Shown here: positions 55,346 through 64,000 of the stretch, in pieces
Layout: each line of letters begins with the position of its first letter
Numbering within the stretch: the stretch's first letter is position 1
Source: Dipteris shenzhenensis
Lineage: Eukaryota; Polypodiophyta; Polypodiopsida; Gleicheniales
Length of the DNA: 64,000 nt
Direction: 5' to 3' (one strand)
Assembly (NCBI GenBank): GCA_047967505.1
Contig: CM106539.1
The notes under the pieces: model-generated
Seen by the model: the letters and a program-made list of their open reading frames with translations, nothing else
The model's database searches: none
What the model was told of the DNA's origin: nothing
Position numbers and translations under genes: made by a program

Positions 55346-56144
55346 GACAGCGCAAATGAAGAATGTCCATGATTAAAGCTTTGTATTGAAGTCCATTGAA
55401 GGATTTTATTTGAGTACTAGGCAAGAAGCCAATTCAAGACAATTATAATCAGAGTCATCACCTCCTATGTCAAATGAGAGTCAAAATATGCACTAGATGT
55501 CACCCAAGGGTCAAGGCTTGGCAAGACAATAGGGAGTTAATGCAGATGGCACCTGGCAAGGGACTGTCACATTGAGCAATAAGATAATGGGGAGTCAATG
55601 CACCCAAGGGGCAAGGCTTGGCAAGACAAGTGGGAGTTAATGCAGATGGAACCTGGCAAGGGACTATTGTGACATTGAGCAATAAGACAATGGGGACTCA
55701 AATTATGCAAATGGCATGAATTGAGGCTCTTTAAGAGCAACAATTTAAATTGTAAACATATGTTCAATCTATATCATTTTGGATATAAAGACTCTAGCTG
55801 AGAGCAACGTCTCTCAATGTAAACATATAATGATAGCTATAATTGCTATTCTAATTCTTTGGTTCAATACAAAACTTGGGTCTTATGGCATCATGTCTTT
55901 TTTCTATTTATTAAAAGTTTTAAAAATTTTGTGCATATTGCGAGTGACAATGTTATTTTCATGAAATATTTAAGTCTCCTTTCATGGATTTTTATCACGT
56001 CAAGGAAAAATATTAAAAATAATTAAATTAACAAATAACTTAGGTATAGCTAGAATTTCTAATATAGGATTATTTCAAATTCTTGCATGTTGGTGCAAAA
56101 ATATAGATTGAAAAAACAATATTTTTATGTGAATATGATAGTGC
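55346..56144. repeat. 3' flank of gene D with a 100-bp tandem repeat
   Basis: A unit beginning CACCCAAGGG occurs at 55501 and 55601, with differences near the middle. The rest is AT-rich with no coding signal; AACATAT(G/A)-type repeats occur near 55755 and 55820. Confidence 0.6.
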
Positions 56145-56249
56145 CACAAAGTGAACTTTTTATTTGGGAAGAATATTTTCAGAAAGTAAAATTTTGATTT
56201 GGGAAGGATATTTTCACAAAGTAAACTTTTCATTTGGGAAGGATTTTTG
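56145..56249. repeat. 35-bp repeat, three units
   Basis: CA(C/G)AAAGT(G/A)AA followed by ATTTGGGAAG(G/A)ATATTTT repeats at 56145, 56180 and 56215, with a few changes. Confidence 0.85.
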
Positions 56250-56279
56250 GGCTTCATCCAAAAAAAATAGAAAAAGTCC

Positions 56280-56478
56280 AAAATTAATTAAACAGGTGTT
56301 TAGATTGATTCGTGACTTTATAATTGAGCAAAGCAATGTGGTGCATTGGTGCATGCCATCATGTGAACCTACTCATTCTAACTCCGAGGAGTACTTGCGT
56401 TATTGTGCACAAATGCAGGCCACGGACCAATCCATTTGGGTTGAAAACGATGACATTCTACCCGTTTTTCAAATTTGA
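56280..56478 (+). other. Short protein-like frame, unidentified
   Basis: Reads VFRLIRDFIIEQSNVVHWCM to DQSIWVENDDILPVFQI; the frame opens at 56164 inside the 35-bp repeat, so the real start is unclear. The Cys/Trp-bearing composition looks like a coding exon rather than random sequence, but I recognise no family and see no clear splice sites. Confidence 0.3.
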
Positions 56479-59450
56479 CGGTGGCAAGAAGCCATAATCA
56501 AATGGTGCGATATATGGGATTTGCTCCCTACCTCTTCCCCATGGCAATACATGGGAATGGACGACCCTTACTATATAAAACTCGTTGTGCCATTTCTTTA
56601 ACAAGAGTGGACTTGACCATTTCTTTAGCAAGAGTGTACAAGTCCTCCTATTATAGTGGTAAAGAATTTACAAATTACACATGGGAATTCACAAAAGAAT
56701 TTCAATCCTCCACTATGGCACTCCCTCTAAGGAGCCACTGCTAATAAATAAGCTTGCACAAGACCACCCTTACAAGTTAGTTCTCTTAGGAGGGATATCC
56801 ATGCCCTCATCACAACACAACCCCTAGGTTCGGAGTCAAGTCCATGTAGAAGAAGGATTAGAATAAGAATAGTATTTGCCTTGAAAGAGAGCTGTTTCCT
56901 ACCCTTAGTATATAAAACTCTCTCTCAAGAGATGATTCTTGCCCTCGTTGGGACAAAGGGAGTGCAGTCTATGTAGCAACTAGGGAGACCTTCTTAAAAG
57001 AGAGTTGCTTCATTTTCTTAAAAAAGGATATTTAGTGGTATATTTTACATTCATCTTTCTAGTTTTGGGAATAAAGTGACCATGTTCCAAGTCTTAAAAT
57101 CCATCAGAATGTAAATATCAGTGCATCCTTGCCCTCGTTAAACCTCTTTAAAGGACTATCAATAATAGTAAGACCCCTATAAACAACCCTCTAGAATGAA
57201 AGTGAATTCTTTAAAACATAGCATACCAAAGGAGAAATTCTCATTGCCTTACTAGTTGATTATTGGTCCTGATCAAGATAAAATCACTCTTTTATGACTC
57301 TATTTATATAAATAGCAAAAAATCTGTGTTAATTTCTTAAATTTGATGCTTGATAGAAAAATCATCTTTCTTGCACCTCAAAATATCGATTTTATTAGTT
57401 TTGGACTTCTTTGAAAATCCTTTCTAATTAAAAAAGTGAATTTGTGAATCTTCAATATTTTATTAAATTCAAAAAGGAACTCATAATATCTTCAATGTTT
57501 CAATGAATTGAGAAAATAACACATAATATCTTCAACCTTTAGAACATTTTTGAATATTGATTATGTAACTTTGTGAAATTTTCAAGACCATGAAGATATG
57601 CCACAATTTAGAATATTCATAATGTAAGTTTATGACATTTTTAACATCATTGCACCTATACCACGATAGAAATACTACACAAATAGTAAGACGTGCCAAT
57701 TATAATTCTATTTATTTCAACTATAATTCCCAAAGAGCATAGCATTGAAAGAAAATTTACACAATTTATGGGGAACAAAACTTAGTACATGTAAAATGAA
57801 AGGAAACTAACACAATAGTTCCCACCTCTCTTGGGTCTCTCTGTCACTTGGACATTTATGCCTTCGTTATGAAGGAAATTAAAATATCTCATAACTTGAA
57901 AATGTAAAGGAATAACAATGAAAAAAGTATACCAAATTTGAAAGAATGACAACAAGCTTACAATAAATAATGAACTCTCATTACAATGTAGGTTGTACAG
58001 AGCCTTCTCTACACACAAAATCCACTTATATAAGTCATGAATGTGAACCATGAACAAAAACTATTGAGGTGCAGAGTCTTGGGGGGCTTACCTCATAGAA
58101 TTTTAGTACACCATGTGCATTCAAAAGGAGGGGTATTTTAATTCAACATTTGCAAAAAATTTAATAGGATTACAATAACAAGTTGAGGGGGTTTTTAATT
58201 CAACTTTAGAAAAAAATCCATTAGTTCATAAGTAAAGAGGGGTGGTTTTATTGGGGGGAAATTTAGTTGAGGGGTTTTTTAAATACCCCTTGAACACATG
58301 TGATGCATAAGGTTTCCTAGTAGTGTACCTCCCGAGGGTGCAATTCCCATGTGATGTTGTGTTGGATGATAATGGCCACACTTCGATAGAAAGCAAGGAT
58401 GAAGCAAGCTATGATAGATTAGGCTAATATTGTAGTGGATGTGGACAAAAGATGAAAGCCAATGAGGTTGTGTATTTCTTTCAAAATTAGACAAGAAGAA
58501 TGGACTCAACAACAACCATAAAGGATATCCTTGGACAAATCCTTTTTCATCTTAGTGTCAAGCATTTACACAATGCCAATGAAGAAGTTTAGATGCAGGG
58601 ATTGTATCCAACATCCATAATACCTTAACCCATGTCAAGAAGCGATGAACCTATTATGAAGTTTTCAAAAGGTCTACCACAATGATGGTGATGAGTTTTG
58701 ATGAACCACAATATACCAATATCTCAACATTACAAAAGCTTCAAAGCTTTTGGGTGTTGAGTGTTTATAAAAGGAATTTTTACTCTGTAAAATATTATTT
58801 GTTCATTGAAGATCAAGGAATGAGGTTGCATCCTTGTGCCAAATACAACAGTACTGATGTATCAGCATTACACAGGAGGTGTAGGACATTTTGTTTGCAT
58901 TTGGACTCAGGAAACATGGGTGTCCCCCAATAAGAAAGATGCCTATCGCAAGAGGATAGGAAGAAAAAGATGCATGAAGCACCATGTCCATCTTCTAAAG
59001 GAACCTTAGGTCTAGTGCACTCACTACTTTGTAGCATTCAAGGTAATAGTATTGGGCACTTTCAATAGATACAACATTGCTTTAGACATTCATTGTTTCC
59101 CTAGGAATTTTATGGCAACTTTGTGAGTCACCACTATGGTTAAGAAAGGAGATGTTGATAGATCTATATAGTGGGACTGTAAAGTTGATAGGGGATACAA
59201 AAGGGGAAAACAAGGAACTAGAAATGAAAAAGTTGTCATGCTACTGCAATGCTTGTATCCACACTTGTATTCACTTGAAGTGTATGAAGCGGTCTACAAT
59301 TAGTATGGCTTATGATCTTTAAAATGCATTTTGATACATTTATTTCTCTACCTTGCTTTCATTTTCTAAGAATGTTTCTTTGTTTCCATATATTAGACAA
59401 GGGGGTTGAGCCAGTGCGTGTGCCAAGTTATATAGTGTCCGTGGATATGT
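56479..59450. other. Long AT-rich stretch without a supported gene
   Basis: Two similar promoter-like strings, TACTATATAAAACTC (near 56568) and TAGTATATAAAACTC (near 56917), lie about 350 bp apart. Short frames (for example 58682-58933 plus, 57782-58057 minus) have no recognisable motif. ATTTAGTTGAGGGG and related G-rich strings near 58180-58290 may mark old LTR ends, but no pair was found. Confidence 0.4.
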
Positions 59451-60370
59451 AGTCACATAACAGTCATAAAGCACTCACATAATAGTAACAAAGCACTACC
59501 AAGTAGTTTCATAATAGTCACAAAGCACTACCAAGTAGTCTCCTAACACTCACAAAGTACTACCAAATAGTCTCATAATAGTGAAAACTATGTGAGTGCT
59601 TGGTGACTGATGATTGCTTTCTTAGTGCTTTGTGACTATTATGAGACTGCTTGGTAGTGCCTTGTGACTGTTATGAGATTTCTTGGTAGTGCTTTGTGAT
59701 TGCTAAATTGGTAGTGCTTTGTCACTATTATGTGAGTGCTTTGTGATTGTTATGAGATTGCTTGGTAGTGCTTTGTGGCTGACAAATAGTCTCATAACAA
59801 TGAAAGCTATGTGATTGCTTTGTGACTATTATATGAGTGCATTGTCAGTGCTTTATGACTATATTATGAGACTTTTTGGTAGTGCTTTGTGATTGTTATG
59901 TGAATGCTTTATGAGAGATTTGTGATTGCTATTATGTGAATTATTGGTAGTGCTTTGTGACTATTAAGAGATTGCTTGGTAGTGCTTTGTGCTTGTTATG
60001 AGATTGCTTTAGTGGTACTTTGTGACTATTATGAGACTGCTCGGTAGTGCTTTGTGACTGCTCGATAGTGCTTCATGACTACCAAACAATCTCATAACAG
60101 TGAAAGCAATGTGAGTGCTTTGCGATTGCTCTATGAGTGCTTTGTCATTGCCTTGTGACTATTAAGAAACTATTTGGTAGTGCTTTGTGACTGTTATGTG
60201 AGTGAGTTGTGATTGCTTTGTGACTATTATGTGAGTGAGTTGTGATTTCTTTGTCACTGTTATGTGAGTGAGTTGTGATTGATTTGTGACTATTATGTGA
60301 CTACTTTTGGTAGTGCTTTGTAACTGGTCTATGGGTGATTTGCCATTACTTAATGACTATTATGAGACAC
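59451..60370. repeat. Minisatellite that switches orientation
   Basis: A ~30-40 bp unit reads AGTCACAAAGCACTACCAAG then TAGTCTCATAAT in 59451-59590, and then as its complement (ATTATGAGACT, GCTTGGTAGTGCTTTGTGAC) from about 59625 to 60370. Short reversals recur near 59780-59800 and 60080-60110, each with AATCTCATAACA or AGTCTCATAACA, then GTGAAAGC. The inverted halves could pair over more than 100 nt. Confidence 0.8.
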
Positions 60371-60700
60371 ATCAAGCTGTCAACATAAGTGGAATATAGG
60401 TTAACTTGTAACACACTATTCAAAATTTTTGGACTTTCTCTCTTGGTTTGGACTTTTTTTGGGAGCATATCCTTTCCACTCAACTTCACTTAGTGAGCTA
60501 AAAAATTGGGTTTTTTGAGCACTTAATGGGTCAGTTATATACAAATATGGCCTTATTAAGCTAGTAAAAAGTCAAGTGGTAACCTCTAATTTTAAAAAAA
60601 ATGGCTCGCTGAAGCTATAATTCCCAAACTCATGCATGGTGCCTCCATCCAATAACTATAATAATAATAATAGTAGTCTCCTAACTCAAGTTCAATTTTA
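60371..60700. other. AT-rich gap, nothing recognised
   Basis: No frame, repeat or signal beyond short A and T runs and (AAT)n near 60660. Confidence 0.5.
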
Positions 60701-61002
60701 ACACTATGAAGTGAAAATATGACACCATATGAAAAGAGTTTGTTGAATTCAACATATAAGTGGTGTATAGATACACCATTTTAAAAAAAAAAAAGAGTTT
60801 GTTGAATTCAATACATAAGTGGTGTATAGATACACCCTTTTTTAAAAAACAAACCATACAATAAATTATCTTATTGGTGGTGTATAGATACACCATTTGT
60901 ATGGAAAAAAGCATACAAAACATTATCTTATGCATCTGAATCTCGTTATTGGTGGTGTATAGATACACCATTTGTATGGAAAAAAGCATACAAAACATTA
61001 TC
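60701..61002. repeat. Hairpin-bearing tandem repeats 3' of gene C
   Basis: GGTGTATAGATACACC (7-nt arms, AG spacer) occurs at 60762-60777, 60821-60836, 60879-60894 and 60954-60969. The last two lie in a 75-bp unit that also repeats TTATGCAT(C/T)TGAATCTCGTT, the complement of the end of gene C. The gene's stop region has therefore been duplicated into its 3' flank. Confidence 0.85.
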
Positions 61003-63171
61003 TTATGCATTTGAATCTCGTTCAGAGTCATCAGACTCATGTAATGTATTTGAGCTTGATGGGTCAAGTCTTGCCAGATGATGTTTAATATGGACATGAC
61101 TTGGATCAGGGATTGTGATACATTTTTCAACATTGTATCCATGCTTCTTTTTAAAACTTCGTGTCCTCGATTTCCAGCAATGAATAATGCTACTGACTTC
61201 CACCTCTGTTAATCCCTCATTATTTGGAACCCATTCACGTTTCTTTTGCAAGCATCCCTCATAGAGTTGTTTTATTGTATATCTTCTCGGGAGATTTTTT
61301 AATGGCTTTGGTTCATACCATAAAGCTGTAAATGTTATAGGAGTTTCCTTGTCATCCCTTTCTATCTTAGTAACCTTTGCAACCCAAATTGGGCCACCTT
61401 GGTCATCCAACTCTGAACCTGGATCACATGCCCAAACTGCAACAAATAGACCCTCTTCAATCTCATTACACGGTATAAACTCTGGTAAGGGTTTGTCTCC
61501 CTTCCTACCACAATATTTTTGAGGTAAAAGGCATTCCTCTGCTTCCTCCATATCTACTAACATATTTATATCCAAAGGAAAACTTGGTGACCTAGCTTGT
61601 TCCGGCCAAAAGGATTCAGAGTATTCAATGCTCATTAAGTTTTCTTGTCTTTCTAAAGATTGGATAAGTGCTTTAGTTGATTTAATTGTCTCCAAATTCT
61701 TAGTTGATTGCTCAGGATATTTCTGCATCATACTTTGAAGATGTTTAATGAAGGCTTTCAAGCCTTTCATTTCATCTATGTCAAGTGATTTGTTTTTTGC
61801 AAGAACAAATCTAGTTTCCTCCAATGGAATTATTCGTTGTAACAAAGCATATGACTCACTCCATAAATGATCTCCATCTACTGAGTAGTGCTTCCATTGC
61901 ATCACTGGAATATTGTTATGCATGTGAAACCGAAAGTAGTGTGGATTTGTGTGTCCTATTAGGGCATCATCTCCTGTTTGTAAATGTGGCTCTATAAATG
62001 CTCTCCAATCTACCATCCTCTCTAAGATAGCCACTTCTGATTCTTCCTTACAAGAACCTTCAATTTTTTTCCCAATTCGAAATAGCATATCCTCCATTGT
62101 CAAAACATCCATTGCCTTCAACTCACCAGAGATAACACTGAAGATTTGATCTATGTCTTCATGTGTATGGCCGACAAGAAGAAAGCCAACTTCCACTTCT
62201 TCAAATATTTTCAAACCAACCAACATAGAGCATAAAGCAAATATATATTTATTCTTGTTCTCTCTCCAACAATTATCAGCTTGTATTCGCAATTGTATTT
62301 GCAATGTGTTAGGCAAACATCCGCGAGCATCTCTGACCTTTCTTATTGCTTTCATGATTGATGTAACAACTTGGTTACTATCATGGTCATGCAAACTATC
62401 AATCCATACATCACAAAAGATTCGGTATCCATGTACTAATACTCCACACAAGTGTGTTTTTAGTCCACGTTTTCCCTCTAATGCCGGTGGGATGATACGT
62501 CTATATCGTGGCAAAGTGGTTGTATTCTGGTCCATGCCATCAATGGTGATGCACATGGACTTATCGACATGTGAAATAGCTTCCTCTCTCCAAGAAGCAT
62601 ACAACTTTCGAGCATCCTGCACATGACGTAAATGGATTGATCGCCATTTAATATATCTTCCTCGCTGCTGCTCACATTTACTATGTTCAATGGCATTTTT
62701 TAATTCATCACATGTCTTACATTTTGACATCCTTTGCTTTGATGGTGTCTTGACATGGCAAAAATCTCTACGCCAAATTTTGTACAAGGTTGATCGTGAA
62801 ATCATGCTCTCGTCTCTGTCTTGTAAAGTTTTATTGACAGTCTCTAGGACGACCTTCTTTGTCATTCCCAAAGGAAGATGTTGTTGGCATTCGACACGTC
62901 CATCTAGCATTGTTTGTTGAAGATGAGGCTGCGGTAATGCATGGTCTTCGAGAACTTGCTTTAATGTTGCGGTTGCATTTATAGTGCTTCCATGGCATTT
63001 AAGCTTATAGGTATATCCATGAATTGTATGAATAACTTTTTCTTTCACCTCTGCCCAGATGGTCCAGTATGTGCCATGTGATAGTCCAGTTAACCATTGA
63101 TATCCTCGATTGCAAATGGGTCTCCCATTAACCATGGGTTTCAATCTAGGTTTACAGTGTCCTGTGCTCAA
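61003..63171 (-). CDS. Transposase-like protein C (resembles DUF7869 proteins)
   Basis: 722 residues from MSTGHCKPRLKPMVNGRPIC; the frame continues upstream to a TAG at 63250-63252. Order: VNGRPICNRGYQWLTGLSHG block (14-33), CKTCDELK-x8-C (Cys151, 154, 166; metal-binding type), ITIDGMDQNTTTLPRY (Asp211, Asp214), DVWIDSLHDHDSNQVV (254-268), IQADNCWRENKNKYIFAL (Asp299), LVGHTHEDIDQIFSVIS (His335, His337, Glu338, Asp339, Asp341), GHTNPHYFRF, a helical region, and a C-terminal module with PIWVAKVTKIERDD and W-rich ends. The spaced acidic motifs fit an RNase H-fold nuclease of DDE transposase type; that is inference. It is similar, from memory, to the proteins called DUF7869 in plants and other eukaryotes. 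Related copies lie at 4761-6203 and 53006-55345. Confidence 0.65.
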   Translation of the reverse strand: MSTGHCKPRLKPMVNGRPICNRGYQWLTGLSHGTYWTIWAEVKEKVIHTIHGYTYKLKCHGSTINATATLKQVLEDHALPQPHLQQTMLDGRVECQQHLPLGMTKKVVLETVNKTLQDRDESMISRSTLYKIWRRDFCHVKTPSKQRMSKCKTCDELKNAIEHSKCEQQRGRYIKWRSIHLRHVQDARKLYASWREEAISHVDKSMCITIDGMDQNTTTLPRYRRIIPPALEGKRGLKTHLCGVLVHGYRIFCDVWIDSLHDHDSNQVVTSIMKAIRKVRDARGCLPNTLQIQLRIQADNCWRENKNKYIFALCSMLVGLKIFEEVEVGFLLVGHTHEDIDQIFSVISGELKAMDVLTMEDMLFRIGKKIEGSCKEESEVAILERMVDWRAFIEPHLQTGDDALIGHTNPHYFRFHMHNNIPVMQWKHYSVDGDHLWSESYALLQRIIPLEETRFVLAKNKSLDIDEMKGLKAFIKHLQSMMQKYPEQSTKNLETIKSTKALIQSLERQENLMSIEYSESFWPEQARSPSFPLDINMLVDMEEAEECLLPQKYCGRKGDKPLPEFIPCNEIEEGLFVAVWACDPGSELDDQGGPIWVAKVTKIERDDKETPITFTALWYEPKPLKNLPRRYTIKQLYEGCLQKKREWVPNNEGLTEVEVSSIIHCWKSRTRSFKKKHGYNVEKCITIPDPSHVHIKHHLARLDPSSSNTLHESDDSERDSNA

Positions 63172-64000
63172 ATCTTGATTAGTGCCTTGATGATGAAAGC
63201 ATGAAAACTCTTGAAGAAGATAGTTATGTCTATTAGGCGCTGTCTTACTCTAAATACCAAGGCGTATGGCTGCACAATCATCTTTCCCAACTTTTCTAAT
63301 GCAAAGTCTCTTGCAACAAACTCGCATAAGCATCCTTTCCATATTCTCCTCAGATAGCATCACATGTCTCTTTGGTTCTGGAATTGATGCCATGATTCTT
63401 CGCCTCTTCACACTCACATACTTTCTTTTTGTAAATAGTGTCTTGCGTTTTCTAGTTGTAAGACCATCAAACCTCGAATCCATTTCCCTTGAATCTTCAT
63501 CTTTATAATCAAATGCTGTGTAGGCTTGAGAATTATTTGATACCTTATAATATCTTGGAAATGGCAATCTGGTCGACATGTTCATTGATGTCAATTTGTT
63601 GCCAATGCCTCTTGAATTTTGTGGTTGAACTGTTTCTCCTTCGTAACTCAAGATTCTCCCATCTATATTCTCTGGCATGCTAGCAACAATATTCTCAAAT
63701 TCTCTGCCCCTTTTGCCTTGTATTCGAGTGGTAACATCATGATCATTGTCACTAATATCATCAATTCCTGTTATTGCATCACTTATCCCATTGATCTTTG
63801 CATGTATTTTTCTTTGTGGTCCCATCTTATTATTTTCAACACATCTTCTGTCTTTTATATCAATAAGCATGTTTGAGTCACTTGCAACACAAGACAAGTC
63901 TTCTATACCAGTGAGCCTGTTTGAGTCACTTGCAACACAGGATAAATCTTCTATACCAGTGAGCCTGTTCGAGTCACTTGCAACACATGACAAGTCTTCT
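63172..64000 (-). pseudogene. N-terminal part of transposase-like gene C, one stop, open at window edge
   Basis: The frame upstream of the main ORF continues in phase across a single TAG at 63250-63252. In gene D the aligned residue (10 before the conserved Tyr of the basic RNEY/RHNY motif) is Trp, so TGG-to-TAG is the likely change. Further out are EENMERMLMRVCCKRLCI, a very basic KRKTLFTKRKYVSVKRRR (nuclear-localisation type), and near the edge three 16-residue repeats SCVASDSNRLTGIEDL (the third diverged). The start lies beyond the window. An intron over the TAG is possible but no convincing splice pair was seen. Confidence 0.55.

Noticed and set aside
58682-58933. 83-codon frame starting MMVMSFDEPQYTN
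   Set aside because: No motif, no conserved neighbour and no splice or promoter signal; not distinguishable from chance in this AT-rich stretch.

Overview
The window is repeat-dominated nuclear DNA of a land plant. Nearly all recognisable coding sequence belongs to mobile elements: Ty1/Copia elements with initiator tRNA-Met primer sites, a Ty3/Gypsy element, small DNA transposons and a transposase-like family with an RNase H-type layout. The one host-like gene fragment resembles the N-terminus of patellin (SEC14-type) proteins, which supports a plant origin. The species cannot be fixed; a large-genome, possibly seed-free plant (fern-like) is a low-confidence guess. No intact housekeeping gene, tRNA gene, rRNA or CRISPR array was found.

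Layout. 39-1057: a 1.02 kb non-autonomous DNA element with a 9-bp target duplication. 1576-4760: internally deleted Copia copy A1 (minus). 4761-6203: piece of a transposase-like gene (copy E), cut by Gypsy fragment B1 (6204-~8000). ~8000-11930: LTR and leader remnants, including a 610-bp duplication. 11937-16690: kilobases of polypyrimidine DNA punctuated by GC-rich palindromes, broken by half a Copia element (A2, 16691-19381) and resuming to about 20.4 kb. 20655-38205: a ~181-bp satellite array, mostly in a strict three-monomer (X-Y-Z) higher-order repeat. It is interrupted by a second copy of the 1.02 kb element (22753-23770) and by a young Copia element (copy Cp, 27682-33494) that carries the patellin-like fragment. 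38360-55345: a three-level nest in which decayed transposase-like gene D is split by Copia A3 (39777-53005), itself split by Gypsy B2 (44851-52555). 55346-60970: mostly non-coding DNA with short tandem and inverted repeats. 61003-64000: the best-preserved transposase-like gene (copy C, minus), running off the right edge.

The region records successive insertions. By-eye LTR comparison gives the order A3 (about 3% LTR divergence), B2 (about 2%), Cp (no differences in 240 bp). Most elements are crippled by deletions, frameshifts or stop codons that often look like C-to-T changes. The most unusual features are the trimeric satellite; the Gypsy element, whose 2.3 kb leader upstream of gag encodes an extra RNase H, an extra zinc knuckle and a small membrane-helix ORF and whose primer site matches tRNA-His; the transposase-like family C/D/E; the patellin capture; and the palindrome-punctuated polypyrimidine array.
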